DNA of 64,000 bases from Daucus carota subsp. sativus. Lineage: Eukaryota; Streptophyta; Magnoliopsida; Apiales; Apiaceae. The stretch is from contig NC_030382.2 of NCBI RefSeq assembly GCF_001625215.2, positions 48,201,364 to 48,265,363 on the forward strand. The letters are read 5' to 3'. Positions within the stretch are counted from its first letter, which is position 1. Each line of letters starts with the position of its first letter. Positions 1 to 11,819 of the stretch are shown here, piece after piece. Made by a program: the position numbers and the translations under genes. The notes under the pieces are model-generated. The model worked only from the letters and a program-made list of their open reading frames with translations. It was not told where the DNA came from and made no database searches.

Positions 1-2869
1 TGGTTTCGGACATCCCAAGGAGAAGTAGAAGAAAGGTAGTTAACAAGTCATAAGTGTGTAAATGGAACACGACCCAAGAACAGGGGTCTCCTGCCCTGCC
101 CTAATGGATTGCGCATCAATGAATCCCATGATCCATCTACGTACGTGCTTATATTACTAAACTATGTTTGTGTCTAACTATCTAACTCTATTTTTAAGAC
201 AGGAGGCTCGGGACCAATAATAAAATATACTAGGACTCCACTAATATAGAAAGACTATTTGGCAGCAGCTAGTCCTTTAGGTGGTCTTATAGGGTACTTG
301 AATAGTTAAATCTAAGTAGAGAAGTGTCATCTCATTTGCTTGCTTTTTTGTTTTATTGCTTGTACTCGCTCTACTAATTGTTTATCATGAGTTTGTTTGA
401 AGAATATACAAGAATGTGATGCATGTGAATATTGTATGTATGTGCTATGTAGGGTTCTCAACCAGGAGCTTATACATGTTAAATTTGTCCGAACAATGTT
501 CTTCAGCCCTTGGAATATTCTACCTCACTTCCGTAATGCATTTGAAATTTAGTTTTATAGATATAAATTAATAGATCACACTTCCGTAATAAGACAAAAT
601 GCGCTGTGTTGCTAGCTAGATCCATCACTTATAAGTAAATTTACTGGAATGGATGAGATAAAGGAAAATTTGAAATTGACCGTGTGGCTAGGTGTATAGC
701 GTGGTGGCTTCACCAGATTAGTTCATTCAAATGACAACTTAATGTCTAATTGCGGTGTCTTAGTTTTATTTCACGAGCTTAATTAACACCCTAATTAATA
801 TTTCAAAGTAATTCATCATGTACGTCCACTACATACAATTATATATAGGCCCGGGGGTACTTGTTGCAACTGTCGGAAAATAGATACTAACATATGGTCC
901 AATTACAAGTCGACAAGAGTTGTAATAATATAATATCTACCACTAGTATGAAGATTATGTTAACTCGGTTATAGTGTATGAAGTTGTAACTTGTGCATAT
1001 TTTGAATTCTGAGATGGAAGTAGGCAAAGGGGGAGGCTAGAACATAAAACAAATATTATTTGGAGATAGTGTAGGCTTATGGAACGAGCCCCAATGATCA
1101 CAAGTTTTAAGCTTGATTCGTGAAGCCCATCTCTCTGTTCACTGCTTCTCCTGCACTTGCCATGAGATGTTAGCAGACCACCGCGCTGCTGCAAAATGTT
1201 TCTTAAATAAATCTCTCTCTCACACTCTCTCTTTCTCTCCTTGTATATACAAGTTCTTCTATAATGATGAATCTCTGAGACTCTGACTTCTTGCTTATTG
1301 GTTTCTATCTCAGGAGCCGACAATTCCAGCACCGGGCCAATTAATTATTCGCGTTTCTGAAAATGATACCAAAGTATATTGAAATGCATAAACATAAACG
1401 TCTCTCTTCGTGGACGAGTCTCCATCATATAAGCCTTTCTTTATTTCCAAGGACATGCACCCTTGTAGCTTGATGCGCCACAGGAAGCCTCAAATGAGCA
1501 TTATGTTATATTTGAACATTTTTTTGGATGGAAGAGTGGATCGGACGTCATCGGGATAATTAATATTTTCGTGTTTATATTAAATTGTGAGAATATTGGT
1601 CGAACGTGCGTGAGACTTCCGTCAAAACAAAGATATGATTGAGAATCAGTCCAACTAAAATTTTAAGGTGTTAGAGAAAGATCTAAATGAAACTTATATT
1701 TACACTATGTGAACCCTTTTTGGCCAAACCAATTTTATTTCTATTTCAAATCATTAAATCAGTTCTAGAAATAAAAGTTCTACTGAAATTCGAACACTGA
1801 TCTGACTAAGTTGATGCTATATAGATGTTCTAGAGTCTTGTATATATAATTATAAAGGTATTAATTACATGCACATAAAATTAACTAATTAACTAAGTCC
1901 TGTATAATTAACAACAATCACTACCAATTAACTGGATAACTTGTCAGTGTGAAAATGATTGTCCTAAAATTGATTGTTTTAATTTTCTAAATGATAAAGT
2001 AATCAAACCAGCGGTATGATCAACAACAAAAGTGAGAGGGCGTTTAACGTCTAGAGAGATGTAGCTAGATTTATCACTTTCAAACATGCGTGTTTCATTT
2101 GATTTATTCTTCTCAAGTATGCAATTAATTATTGTTCATCTCCTAGCCGAACCAAAAAAATAAAATCTCATACTGGTAATATTATCCGACTATACAAGCA
2201 ATCTGACCCTCCATAAATATTGGACGGATCCTAACGATTATATTAGTTGTGATATTATTTGTACGTTGATATATAAATTAGCAAAACAGCTGTAACACAA
2301 AATTCTGTTCAGGTGTTGCAAGTTAGAAAAAGACCACAGCATGCATTATATTAGGGCCACCATTACGTGTTGATGATGAATCAATGTCTGGGATGTTTGC
2401 GTGATTGACGTTGATCAAGTACTTAGTAAAATCAATATAATAATTATGTGAGAATCACAAATAGCTCAACATTTTTATATGGTTTCAGTCCATGGCAAGC
2501 GATCTTAAGAAATCTTACTAACTACTCCAACTTACTTGTGAACAAAACTAGTATTACTTTGTGGGTAGTTTGCTTACCGTTTATATTATGTCAAAAACTA
2601 AGTCCTCTCGTATCATCAAGCAAGTCAAGAATTTAAATTTGAAGGGTTATGATTATTTTATTGAATGGAGTATAACATTTGATTTAATTAAAGAATGCAT
2701 GAGATTACGTTTAAATCTATCCATATCAGAAGCTCTTCCCAAGTCTTCATAGCAACTTCAGATATGCCCCACTATGTCTCCTCTTTCTTGTGTTCCTTCG
2801 TTTCTTTGATGGACGCAGCTAACTAGCATATAGAGTTTCTCACTTTCTCACCCTAAGTCAAAAAATATA
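1..2869. other. intergenic, no gene recognised
   Basis: AT-rich sequence with no open frame that resembles a known family. The longest frame (955-1332, minus, 125 codons) contains CT-rich simple sequence and has no recognisable domain. I see no clear transposon end here. Confidence 0.5.
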
Positions 2870-3082
2870 GGGGTTGTTTGGTAGCTTAAAATTAGTGTTT
2901 TTTGTTTAAAATAAAAAAGCGGAGTAAAAGTTAGAAACAAGTTAAAACTTATAAGTGATTAAAGTGTTTGGGGAATAAGCAGAAAACAAAAGCAGCATTC
3001 CTAACTTTTTATAAGTGCTTCTTGATTTTTTACACAAACGGTACACATAAGTGCTTCTAACTTATAAACCAGAAGCCCGGCT
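2870..3082. mobile_element. MITE, family with ACACAAACGGTAC core
   Basis: Starts GGGGTTGTTTGG and ends near AGAAGCCCGGC, with internal 'aagtgcttcttgatttttt' followed by ACACAAACGGTAC. The same core is found at 35.07 kb (reverse), 61.03 kb and, diverged, 7.5 kb. It has no coding capacity. The GTTTGG-type end resembles Tourist or hAT MITEs; superfamily is not settled because the target duplication is unclear. Confidence 0.6.
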
Positions 3083-4612
3083 ATATCTTATATTTTCTAT
3101 TAATAAATAAATTAATTCGGCTATCGTAAGGGAGAAAGTTGCCAAAAATACTCTCTCCCTTAATATCAATTTTTGATCTTTCAATGCACATTAATATAAT
3201 TTGATTCTTTCAAAAAATTTAGATTTTTTATTCAAAAAATTATGATAAGAAGTATATGCTGAACATATCGTTCATAACAATAAAATTACGTTAATAATAA
3301 TAAGGGTAAATAAGACTAAAAGAATATATTTTTAAGAATAGAGGACATGTCTTTTAATTTATAATTAAAATAAAATGAAACAAGTTGCTAAGTATAAAAA
3401 TCATAGTTACTAGTGGCCGTATATTACATACAATATTGATATATATACTGTGACAATGTTACTTATTCCAAATCATTTTCTTTTCAAAAAAAAAATTGAA
3501 ATGGGTGATGTTTTAATATGAGATGATTGATTATATTGGGAGGTTGATGTAATTTTCTATTTAATAACAGAATATTTAACAAAAAATATTGTTAAATTTG
3601 TGGGAAGGGGGGTTTTGTCTAACCATTTTCCATATAATAAACCGGCTGGAGTTGCACTGGGCTTATAAAAAGCTAAAAGTAAATTTCTTGTTGTGCTCTA
3701 GTTGAACTTAAATTGTTGTTTGAATATATTTCAGCAGCAGCAGGAGTATTTTAATTGGTCTTATATTATAATAAGCACGATTGAACAACATAATCACAGT
3801 ATGATGATGATGAATGTTGTGTGGCGAAAGTCTAATTGGTTTTGGCACAAGGTAGAGTTGCTTTAGGAAGAAAATTAATAATCGTGGCTGATGGGAAGAA
3901 AAGTCAACAAAATCTAATCCTCATGATTATATATAATTTGGCAATTTCTTCTCAACTAGCTCTTAGATTAGCATGTGATGTATCATAAGAGATGGGATAG
4001 ATTTAGGCAGCCATTCATGCATCATATATGCATGATCTTACGTGAACCAAACTAATTTATTAGTACTACTTATTTGGATGTGTAGGCCTGATCCTAATTA
4101 CTTATTTTCAGAGTTAGCTTGGACTCTTAGCCATCCTATAGTAAACGAGTAAATAATGGTTTTGATCAGGTCGACTAACCTGCATAGTTTAAGTTCCTAT
4201 AGTAAAATTCCTCAAACATAAAAAATGTTTTTGAAATATTGATCTCTTGATGTACATAATTATCATTAACACCAGGTCGGGTTCGGCCACGATCATTTCA
4301 TCAAGGGGCTCGATCAAAGGCATAGCGGCTAGATCAAGAAGCGACACTGTCCAACTAGTTTAAGTTAGTTGTTAATTACAGCTGCTTGTGTGCAGACTTT
4401 AACCCAATAATTTTAAGTGACTTTTAACTTAATTTGAAATATCTGATTGTATTATAAATTAGAAATTTATTAGAATTGGAAAAGGTTGTTCAAAATTTAA
4501 AAGTAATGTGGAATGACTTTTTCGGCGACTTATTTTATTCCTTATAATTCTAGGTAAAGGAACTTAATATCATCACTGAACTGGATATATATTTATCCGA
4601 TTTATTTATATA
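3083..4612. other. intergenic, nothing recognised
   Basis: No coding frame or clear repeat. A short, more GC-rich patch at 4,270-4,350 stands out in base composition but matches no family I know. Confidence 0.4.
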
Positions 4613-4645
4613 CTAGTTGATAACCCGTGCCAAGCACGGGTTTCA
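4613..4645 (-). mobile_element. Helitron 3' terminus (minus orientation)
   Basis: Read on the minus strand, this ends in a perfect 8-bp-stem hairpin (ACCCGTGC-TTG-GCACGGGT), then ATCAACTAG, with the host T next. Hairpin plus CTAG followed by T is the canonical plant Helitron 3' end. The body would extend rightwards (4,646 to perhaps 6.6 kb), but I cannot find its 5' TC end, so only the terminus is marked. Confidence 0.75.
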
Positions 4646-4827
4646 ATAAAATTTTAAAATTTTTTATTTATTGGAAGAATAATGTCTTTTTTAGTTACAT
4701 TATCATATTTTTATTATACTTATTTAAATTATTATTTTTAAATGATATTTAAATTATTGTTATTTAATATAAGACTTTCGATATATTAAAATTTGATCCT
4801 AGTTTAAATTTATTTCATAACAATATG

Positions 4828-5000
4828 GGTCTCTGTTCTATGGAGTCCACAAAATAAGAATATTGGCGTCCAAAATTATTTAAAAATAATCTACTCGTTT
4901 CAATTTTAATTTTTTTAGTCTACAATATATTTGTAAACATCACTATGTTTACAAATATATTTATTTTAGTAAAATCGCTATGTTGTTTGATGATTTTTAA
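4828..5000. repeat. diverged copy of the 45.83-46.23 kb TIR element
   Basis: Shares 'gttctatggagt' at its start and 'ctacaatat..ttgtaaacatc' internally with the TA-flanked element at 45,829-46,233. Only part of the element is recognisable here, and it has no TA tract beside it. It lies inside the presumed Helitron body. Confidence 0.55.
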
Positions 5001-5239
5001 ATTGTGAAAATAATATTTAAGATCAACACATATAAGTTCGTTTACAGCGTCTTTAATCTCGAATAAAATTCAAATTTTTAAGTCGTAATTGTTATATTCA
5101 ATTAATAGGCAAACATTATATATAATTATATTTGGAGTTTTTGTAGATCTAAACAGTTGTAGTAGTTGTTTGATTAACTGATATTGTAGTTTGACAAAAT
5201 TAATTAACTTTCCAAAAGTAATTTGATATCAAATAATTT

Positions 5240-5838
5240 GACGTATGTCCAGAATTTTGGTTCTTTTATTATATGTTGCAATATGGATAATGACTTCATT
5301 TTCTTTCAGTTTTTATTTGTCAAGTCAGTGTTACCACCGCCTTATTCGTCTTTATCGCAATCTTCTGGAAAACACTGAATGATAACAATTATTATTATTA
5401 AAAAAAATATGACCAGGTTTATTGGTACTTTGGTATCAATATTGAATCTTGTTTATTTTAATTCTGAAATATGATAGAAATTTTATAGATTTGTTTTGTA
5501 AATTAAATTGTATGAGTATTAAAAATTAAAACGAATATTTGACGTATGTATAGAGTTTCGGTTCTTTTATTATATGTTGAGATATGGACAATGACTTCAT
5601 TTTTTTTTAGTTTCCATTTGTCAAGTCAGTGTTACCACCGCCTTATTCCATTATTCATCTTTATTGTACTTTTCTGAAAAACACTAAATGATAATTATTA
5701 AAAAATATATGATCAAGTTTTTTGGTACTTTGGTATCAATATTGAATCTTATTTATTTTAATTTTGGAATATGATAGAAGTTTTATAAATTTATTTCGTA
5801 AATTAAATTGTACGAGTTTTAAAAATTAAAACGAATAA
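5240..5838. repeat. tandem direct duplication, two ~300-bp units
   Basis: Unit 1 runs about 5240-5540 and unit 2 about 5541-5838. Both begin with GACGTATGT and share long identical stretches, including 'caagtcagtgttaccaccgc' and 'tttggtatcaatattgaatc'. They differ at scattered bases and small indels. No coding frame is present. They lie inside the presumed minus-oriented Helitron body. Confidence 0.85.
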
Positions 5839-6419
5839 TTTCGTTGACATTATTATTCTATTGATAGGATATTATATTAATATCAATTTGAATTCCTTAT
5901 TTATTTGAACTCTGAAGCATGATAAAAATCTATAGAGTTGTTCAGTATATTAAATTATTTGAGTTTTAAAAAATTAAAGCAAATAATTGTTGGTAATATA
6001 TATTTATTAGTGAGATAATTGTTATAATACAAAATCCTTTCAAATATAGAAGTTCTTTGATAATAGTAATAATTGTTAAATAAAAAATAATATGATGATA
6101 GCCAAATTTTGATATGAATTTTATAGAACTGTTTCATAAGTTAAATTGTTAGCGATTTAACTGTGCGGATAGGATAAATGTTATATTACAAAATTCTAAA
6201 CACCATGGAAGTCTTTTTATAGCAGGATAATAATCTTAACCAAAATTGAAATTTTTAATAATAAAATCCGAATATAGAATTCTTTTCATAATTGTATAAT
6301 AATAATTATAAAAACCTAAAAATGTATAATAATAAGTATAAAATCCTAACATTATGAAAATCTTTTCATAATTCTATAATGGTTATTGTTATTAAATAAA
6401 AAAATTTATATAACATTGT

Positions 6420-6540
6420 CCTAATCAATATTGAAGTTTTTAATAATAAAATTCTAATCAATACAGAAGTCTTTCACTGTCCTAATGAATATTGAGGTCT
6501 TTAATAATAAAATTTTATTCAATATAGAAGTCTTTTGATA
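6420..6540. repeat. two tandem 61-bp repeats
   Basis: Units 6420-6480 and 6481-6540 both start CCTAAT.AATATTGA and contain 'ttaataataaaatt' and 'agaagtctttt/c'. Shorter degraded relatives lie between 6,180 and 6,360. No function is suggested. Confidence 0.75.
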
Positions 6541-6599
6541 ATAATATAATAATGACTATAAAATCCTAATCAATATGAAAGGTGACCGAATTTTGGTAC

Positions 6600-8454
6600 C
6601 TTAGTACAGATGTTCCACCGAAACATGGTTTCGCTTATTAATAAAGGGTATTGATTACATTTTTATTATTCATAATTAATCTATATTACATTTATGTCTT
6701 CTTTGATGCCATCTTTATATTATACTATACTTGATGCCGGGACTGGGAGTTCTTAAGATGACAACCTGTTTATTCCTATTTTATATTGTGTAAGAATCTG
6801 TTGGCAATATATTTGATTTGATTATATTATGAGTTCATTTTTTGAAAATATATGTCCGGGCCTAAAATAAAATTAGCTAGATAACTTTATGCAAGGACGT
6901 CAGAGTATTATTTAGAAAGAAACCGACTCATTTTAAGTTTTTCGCCGTCCAATTTTTATTTGACAAAAAAGTTTAATCGTGTGATGAAAATTGTCTCCAC
7001 CCTCCCTGATGATTACAAAGTTATTTCAGGTAGATTAATAAACTGTAAACAACTTGGTATCTTTTTAGCCGATTTTATAATCCTTCCATACTCTATTATT
7101 ACTCTACATGTATATGTCCTTTTCTCTTGGGAAACATGAAACAACCAAAACCAAACTAGTTGGCGTTTATATAATAAAACATGCTAGCTGGGAAGTGGCA
7201 TACTGCATGCACATTGCTGTCTGGCTAGGCCGAAAGCTATATATACTAGTTAAAACTGTGCATATATTACACATAAAACATCGTTCTGTCGTAAAGCACA
7301 TGGTCATCCCACTGATGAAGGGAAACATGTGCAGCTGCAATTCTGCATCCATTAGGTATCTAACTGTGCGAGATATTTTTACTTAAATATGAAGTAAAAG
7401 TGAGAAGTAAATAAGTTAATAAACTGTTTCGAAAAGAAGTAATAGCTCTCAGAGAAAAACTAGTAATCTCAATTTCCTAAAAGTGCTTTTACTTATTTAC
7501 ACAAACGAGTCAAGAAAAACAGAAGCCGGAAGCTGCTTTTGCTTCTACAAACCAAACAGCCCAATGTAGTTCCTGAGTGTCGCAGGGGCCATGAGTGCTG
7601 CTTAATTTGTGCCTAAGCTCTCACAAGTAACAAGTAAACTACCTGATTATCTTTCCCCTTTTTTATTGCTAAAGTAAATTATGAAGATTAAATATTATAA
7701 GGAGCCACAAGTTAGCCAGCTAGCTGATAGAGATTAGAGATAAAAAAATGTCTTAATCCAACTTTCCCAAACATGTTCATCGACTACCAAGTGTCTATAA
7801 ACAATAGAAACAGAGGGTGAGTAATGGTTTCCACCATGCATTACCCTAGTTAATTTATCAATTAACTCACCTTTCAAGAGACAATAATCATGCTTTGCAT
7901 TTGTTTAATATTTGATTAGATGATGCCCATAATATCATTTTAAGATCTTCCAAATCCTAGGCAAGGCCCACCAAGTTGTGGTTATCGAGGACAATTCAAC
8001 CAATGAAACAAAAACTTAACTACATGATCATCCTTTCGTAATACGACTCTCCATTAACTTTCTAATCATCTTTTGTATTTAATTTCTTTCTTTTGGAAGG
8101 ATCTCAAGGAGAATAATATAAAGAAACCCATAAATGTATATGCACTAGTTCAAGTTGAAATCCCCTTTTTTGAGAAATGTTCATTTTAAGTGTATTTAAA
8201 ATTCCAAACAATGTGGGTATGACTCAAATAAGTCCCTCCATGTATTTCAAGTGACACAACCAAACCTACTCCTACTACTTTAAATATTACAAAGTTTGTA
8301 TTTGGTGGAGTTAGCTTTAGGTCATGTGAATTAGATTTGAACTCTTTCTCTATCCTCCCTAGATTCATGTATAAACCTATTATATTATTAACACAATATT
8401 CTAATCATCCATGACTTGAATCTTAATTACTCTATAGAATGTCTAGATGGAATA
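6600..8454. other. intergenic, one diverged MITE
   Basis: No gene seen. About 7388-7563 is a diverged relative of the ACACAAACGGTAC MITE family (it reads ACACAAACGAGTC and ends near CAAACCAAACAGCCC). Frames near 7.1-7.4 kb resemble no known protein. Confidence 0.4.
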
Positions 8455-8713
8455 CTCCCTCCGTCTCTTAATACTTTTCCTGTTTGCCTTCGACACGTTT
8501 GCCAACACATATTTTTAATCATTAATATCTTTAATTTTGTATTAATATTAAATATAAAAATTTCACCATATTAAAGTACTCATAAATACGAATCTAACAA
8601 GATCACTCATGGCTATATTTGGTTCTATAAATCATGTGTAAATTAATAATTTGTCTCATGTTATGAACAGTGCCGACATCCCATATGGGAAAAGAATAAA
8701 GAGACAGAGGGAG
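8455..8713. mobile_element. Stowaway MITE
   Basis: Inverted ends CTCCCTCCGTCTCTT and GAGACAGAGGGAG, each flanked by TA, the Stowaway (Tc1/mariner-type) target duplication. It is 259 bp long and non-coding. Confidence 0.88.
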
Positions 8714-9274
8714 TATTAAACTAGTGCATGTCTCTTTTGGTAGCATTACAGAAACATGTTAATGAATGCTGATTAGGTTCTGATCAGTTAATTAAGTGAG
8801 CCGCAGTAATAGTAATCCCGTGATTTGAGATTACTCCATCATAGTGACTTGGTCAATGGATAGGACAAATTCGGTGTGCAATTTTTTAACCACTTTCATT
8901 CACTAGTATAATCTATAGGAGTAATAAAACAAAGAAGTCTAGTCTTAAGCGGCTACATAAACACCACATAACATATGTATAGAGATGCACTCTCGCCAGA
9001 CATCCGCACATGAGTAGCTAGGTTTAAAATTCTTATGCTTGAATGCTTAATTAGTTGAATACCCAGCTAGCTGCACTGGTTATACGATAGAGTCTAGCAC
9101 ACCACTAATTAACAGCCAAATGCATTATAAATTAATTAATGACGAGACTCCAGGCCTAGAAAACTTGTCCGTTGTCCCCCAGTTCAGTACAAGTCAAAAC
9201 CGGAAATTGAAGGACTAATCAGCTAGATAATTAATGTTATATACTCCCTCATCTTTTATAGAGCTTAATAGGTA

Positions 9275-9472
9275 CTCTCTCTGTCCCCCTTATTTTTTTA
9301 AATTACTCATAATATATTTTTTAAACTTTTTTTGAATAAAAGTTTGATATTTAAACTTTTATTCAAAAAAAAAAAATTCAAAAAAAAATTATGAAACTAT
9401 GTTTTATAAGAGCCTCAAAATGCGTACAAACAGTGTACGATTGTACGTAAACTACCACGGGGACGGAGCGAG
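9275..9472. mobile_element. Stowaway MITE, probably inside an older one
   Basis: Ends CTCTCTCTGTCCCCC and GGGGACGGAGCGAG with TA on both sides. A second Stowaway-like end (ACTCCCTCATCTTTT) lies at 9,243, so this copy may have inserted into an older, degraded one. Its right end resembles that of the copy at 59,756-59,982. Confidence 0.8.
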
Positions 9473-9972
9473 TAGTATTTTAAAACTATGATATATAATT
9501 TAATATATTATATTAAATAATTTTTATTTTAGAATAAAAATTTTATATTTAAATTTTTGTTAGAAATAGAAAAATTTAAAATAAATTGTAAAATTATAAA
9601 TAAAGACATGAATGAAAGACAATAAATATTAGTTTAATACATATATATATACACACACATACACATGAGTACATCAATCATCTCTTAATAATAATGTGTA
9701 CACTTGTAGTTGTGGATCCATCATCCATTTGTTCCTTGAATATACTTCATGCTTTCTTAAAAACCGGGTCTCCAAGCAGATAACCTAAGTTGGCGCTCTC
9801 TTATTTATTTGTTTAAGCTAGTTTCACAAGTTTTATTAGTGTTCAGATGCATGTCAGTATTATATTGCTTTGCTAAAAAAAATATGCATGTCAAACGTCA
9901 ATATCTTCTCCTTGGATTAAGGTGATTTTCGGCGATTGAATTATGCGTTTTCTTGCTGACTCGGCCAAGGTA

Positions 9973-9978
<6 letters not shown>

Positions 9979-10048
<70 letters not shown>
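9979..10048. repeat. (AT)n microsatellite, left border of 10.05-kb element
   Basis: About 70 bp of pure AT dinucleotide directly next to the element starting at 10,049. A matching tract closes the other side. Confidence 0.95.
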
Positions 10049-10050
<2 letters not shown>

Positions 10051-10981
10051 TCATGATCAAATAGAAACCACTCTTAAAATAAAAACTAAAAACCACTATT
10101 TACACTCTTGTAATTACTAAATACACTCAACCAAAACAAATCTAAAACCAATAAAACACACCCCTCCCAGGCCACCCAAATCTGCCCCGATCAAATCTTA
10201 TCCACGCAAAAAACATTGACTCACCTCACCGCCATCATCTGCAGTACCAGCTTTGTCTCTCCCTCTCCCCGTCATCACTATCCCTTCTCTCTCTCTCTCT
10301 CTCCACCATCACCAACTCTGTCTTCTCTCCGCCATCACCACCTTCGTCCTTCCCCTTCCCTCTCCCTGATCATTTTTCCGATGATCTCTCTCCCTTAATC
10401 TCGTGAACGACTAGATTCTATCATATATTTTAGTGTTAAAGTGTTGATATACTCGTTATTATATTTACAAAAACTGATGATTTATGCGTACAATTTAGTG
10501 ATATACGCTTCAGAAATTAGTGATATTCTCTTTAGAATTTAGTGATGTGTGTTGTAAAACTTAGTGAAAACTCCCAGAAATTGGGGAAATCTGCAGATAT
10601 GTTTTTGTATTTGATTCTGGTGGTGGTGGCAGTGGTGGAGATGGTGGAGGTGGCGGTGGATATGAAGGTGAGGACGACGGAGGTGGAGGTGACGGAACTG
10701 GAGGTGGTGGAGGAAGAGAAGATGAAGAAGGAGAAGGTGGAGGTGGGTTGGATTTGTTGGTTATAGATACGGTGGAGGCGGACATGGAGAGGCGGCGGAC
10801 ATGGAGGGGCAGTGGACATGGATGGGGTGGCGGCATGAAGTTAAGGAAGTGAATGTGGAGGCAGGTTGGGTTGGAGGAGAAAGTGGGGTTGCAGGAGAAT
10901 TTAGTGATATTCTCCTTAGAGTTTAGTGATAATCCAGTTGGGTTTTTAGTTTTTAGGATAAGGAGGTTTCTAGTGGAGTAT

Positions 10982-10984
<3 letters not shown>
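10049..10984. mobile_element. TA-tract-flanked non-autonomous element (936 bp)
   Basis: It opens with GCTCATGATCAAATAGAAACC and closes with 'ctagtggagtatgac'. These ends are the reverse complements of the ends of the element at 46,287-46,862, so the two are the same family in opposite orientation. Internal 'ttagtgatat' motifs recur. The purine-rich middle (10.6-10.85 kb) gives low-complexity frames on both strands that I do not regard as genes. Bounded on both sides by long (AT)n, like rice Micron MITEs that target TA microsatellites. Confidence 0.7.

Positions 10985-11045
<61 letters not shown>
10985..11045. repeat. (TA)n microsatellite, right border of 10.05-kb element
   Basis: About 61 bp of pure TA dinucleotide, the right-hand partner of the tract at 9,979-10,048. 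Confidence 0.95.
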
Positions 11046-11048
<3 letters not shown>

Positions 11049-11819
11049 GGTCTGATGGCACGTGATTGAGGTTGTATTTACAATAAACTATATTATTCTA
11101 TAGTGATTAATAAATTACAGTATGTGAAAACTTGTCACAAATTTAGTACATGTTCATTATGATTTTAATTTATGATATCATTTGTTCAATTTTAGCTCCA
11201 GATGTATACAGTTGGAGATGTAGTACAATTAAATCTCGTCACTTTGAGTCGAAGAAATTTATCAAAAAATATATTTTATATTAAAACAAAAGAATAGTAT
11301 TACTTCTCCAAAAAAAAAAAGAGAATATTATCACTTTTTCAATATTATCTATTTATTAAAATTTTATTATAATGATAAAAGTTCAGCATCTTACACTTTT
11401 ACGAATACGATGCCTACCGCATAATAACATATATTTTGAGTAGGTTTTTCTAAAGAAAGCAAGGACCTCCTTATTCCAAGTAGGTGTGCTCAGCAAAAAG
11501 AAAGAGCGAGAACATTCTGCCCGAGAGGATATGTGAATAAGTTTATCACTAGGAAGTTCTCTTTTTCTATTACTGAAAAAATAATAAAAACAGAACACAC
11601 AAGGTGTACTAAATTCTGTATTCTATAATCTGACAATAAACAGAAATACAGATGTAAATTATATTTTTGAGTAGAAACTAGAAGGATTGGAGGAGAAGTT
11701 GTGAAGGTGACGACAAATGGCAGATACAAATCCACAAGTTCAGGCAATCAGGTAGAAAGCGTAGCCAGAGCTTTTCAGTGCTAGGCAAATATCTAAAAAG
11801 ATCAATTACTTACTCATAT
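11046..11819. other. ARG1 3' flank, no gene
   Basis: AT-rich spacer beyond the ARG1 stop codon. The part nearest 11,820 should hold the 3' UTR and poly(A) signals, but I cannot fix the end. Minus-strand frames at 11.4-11.75 kb have no recognisable domain. Confidence 0.4.

Noticed and set aside
955..1332. 125-codon minus frame with a TGCTTCTCC segment recalling a miR164 site
   Set aside because: Only about 9 bases agree with a miR164 target, the frame has no domain, and much of it is CT-rich simple sequence.
10532..10836. Overlapping frames on both strands rich in Pro/Ser/Thr or Val/Glu
   Set aside because: They come from a GGT/GGA-rich low-complexity stretch inside the TA-flanked element and have no family resemblance.
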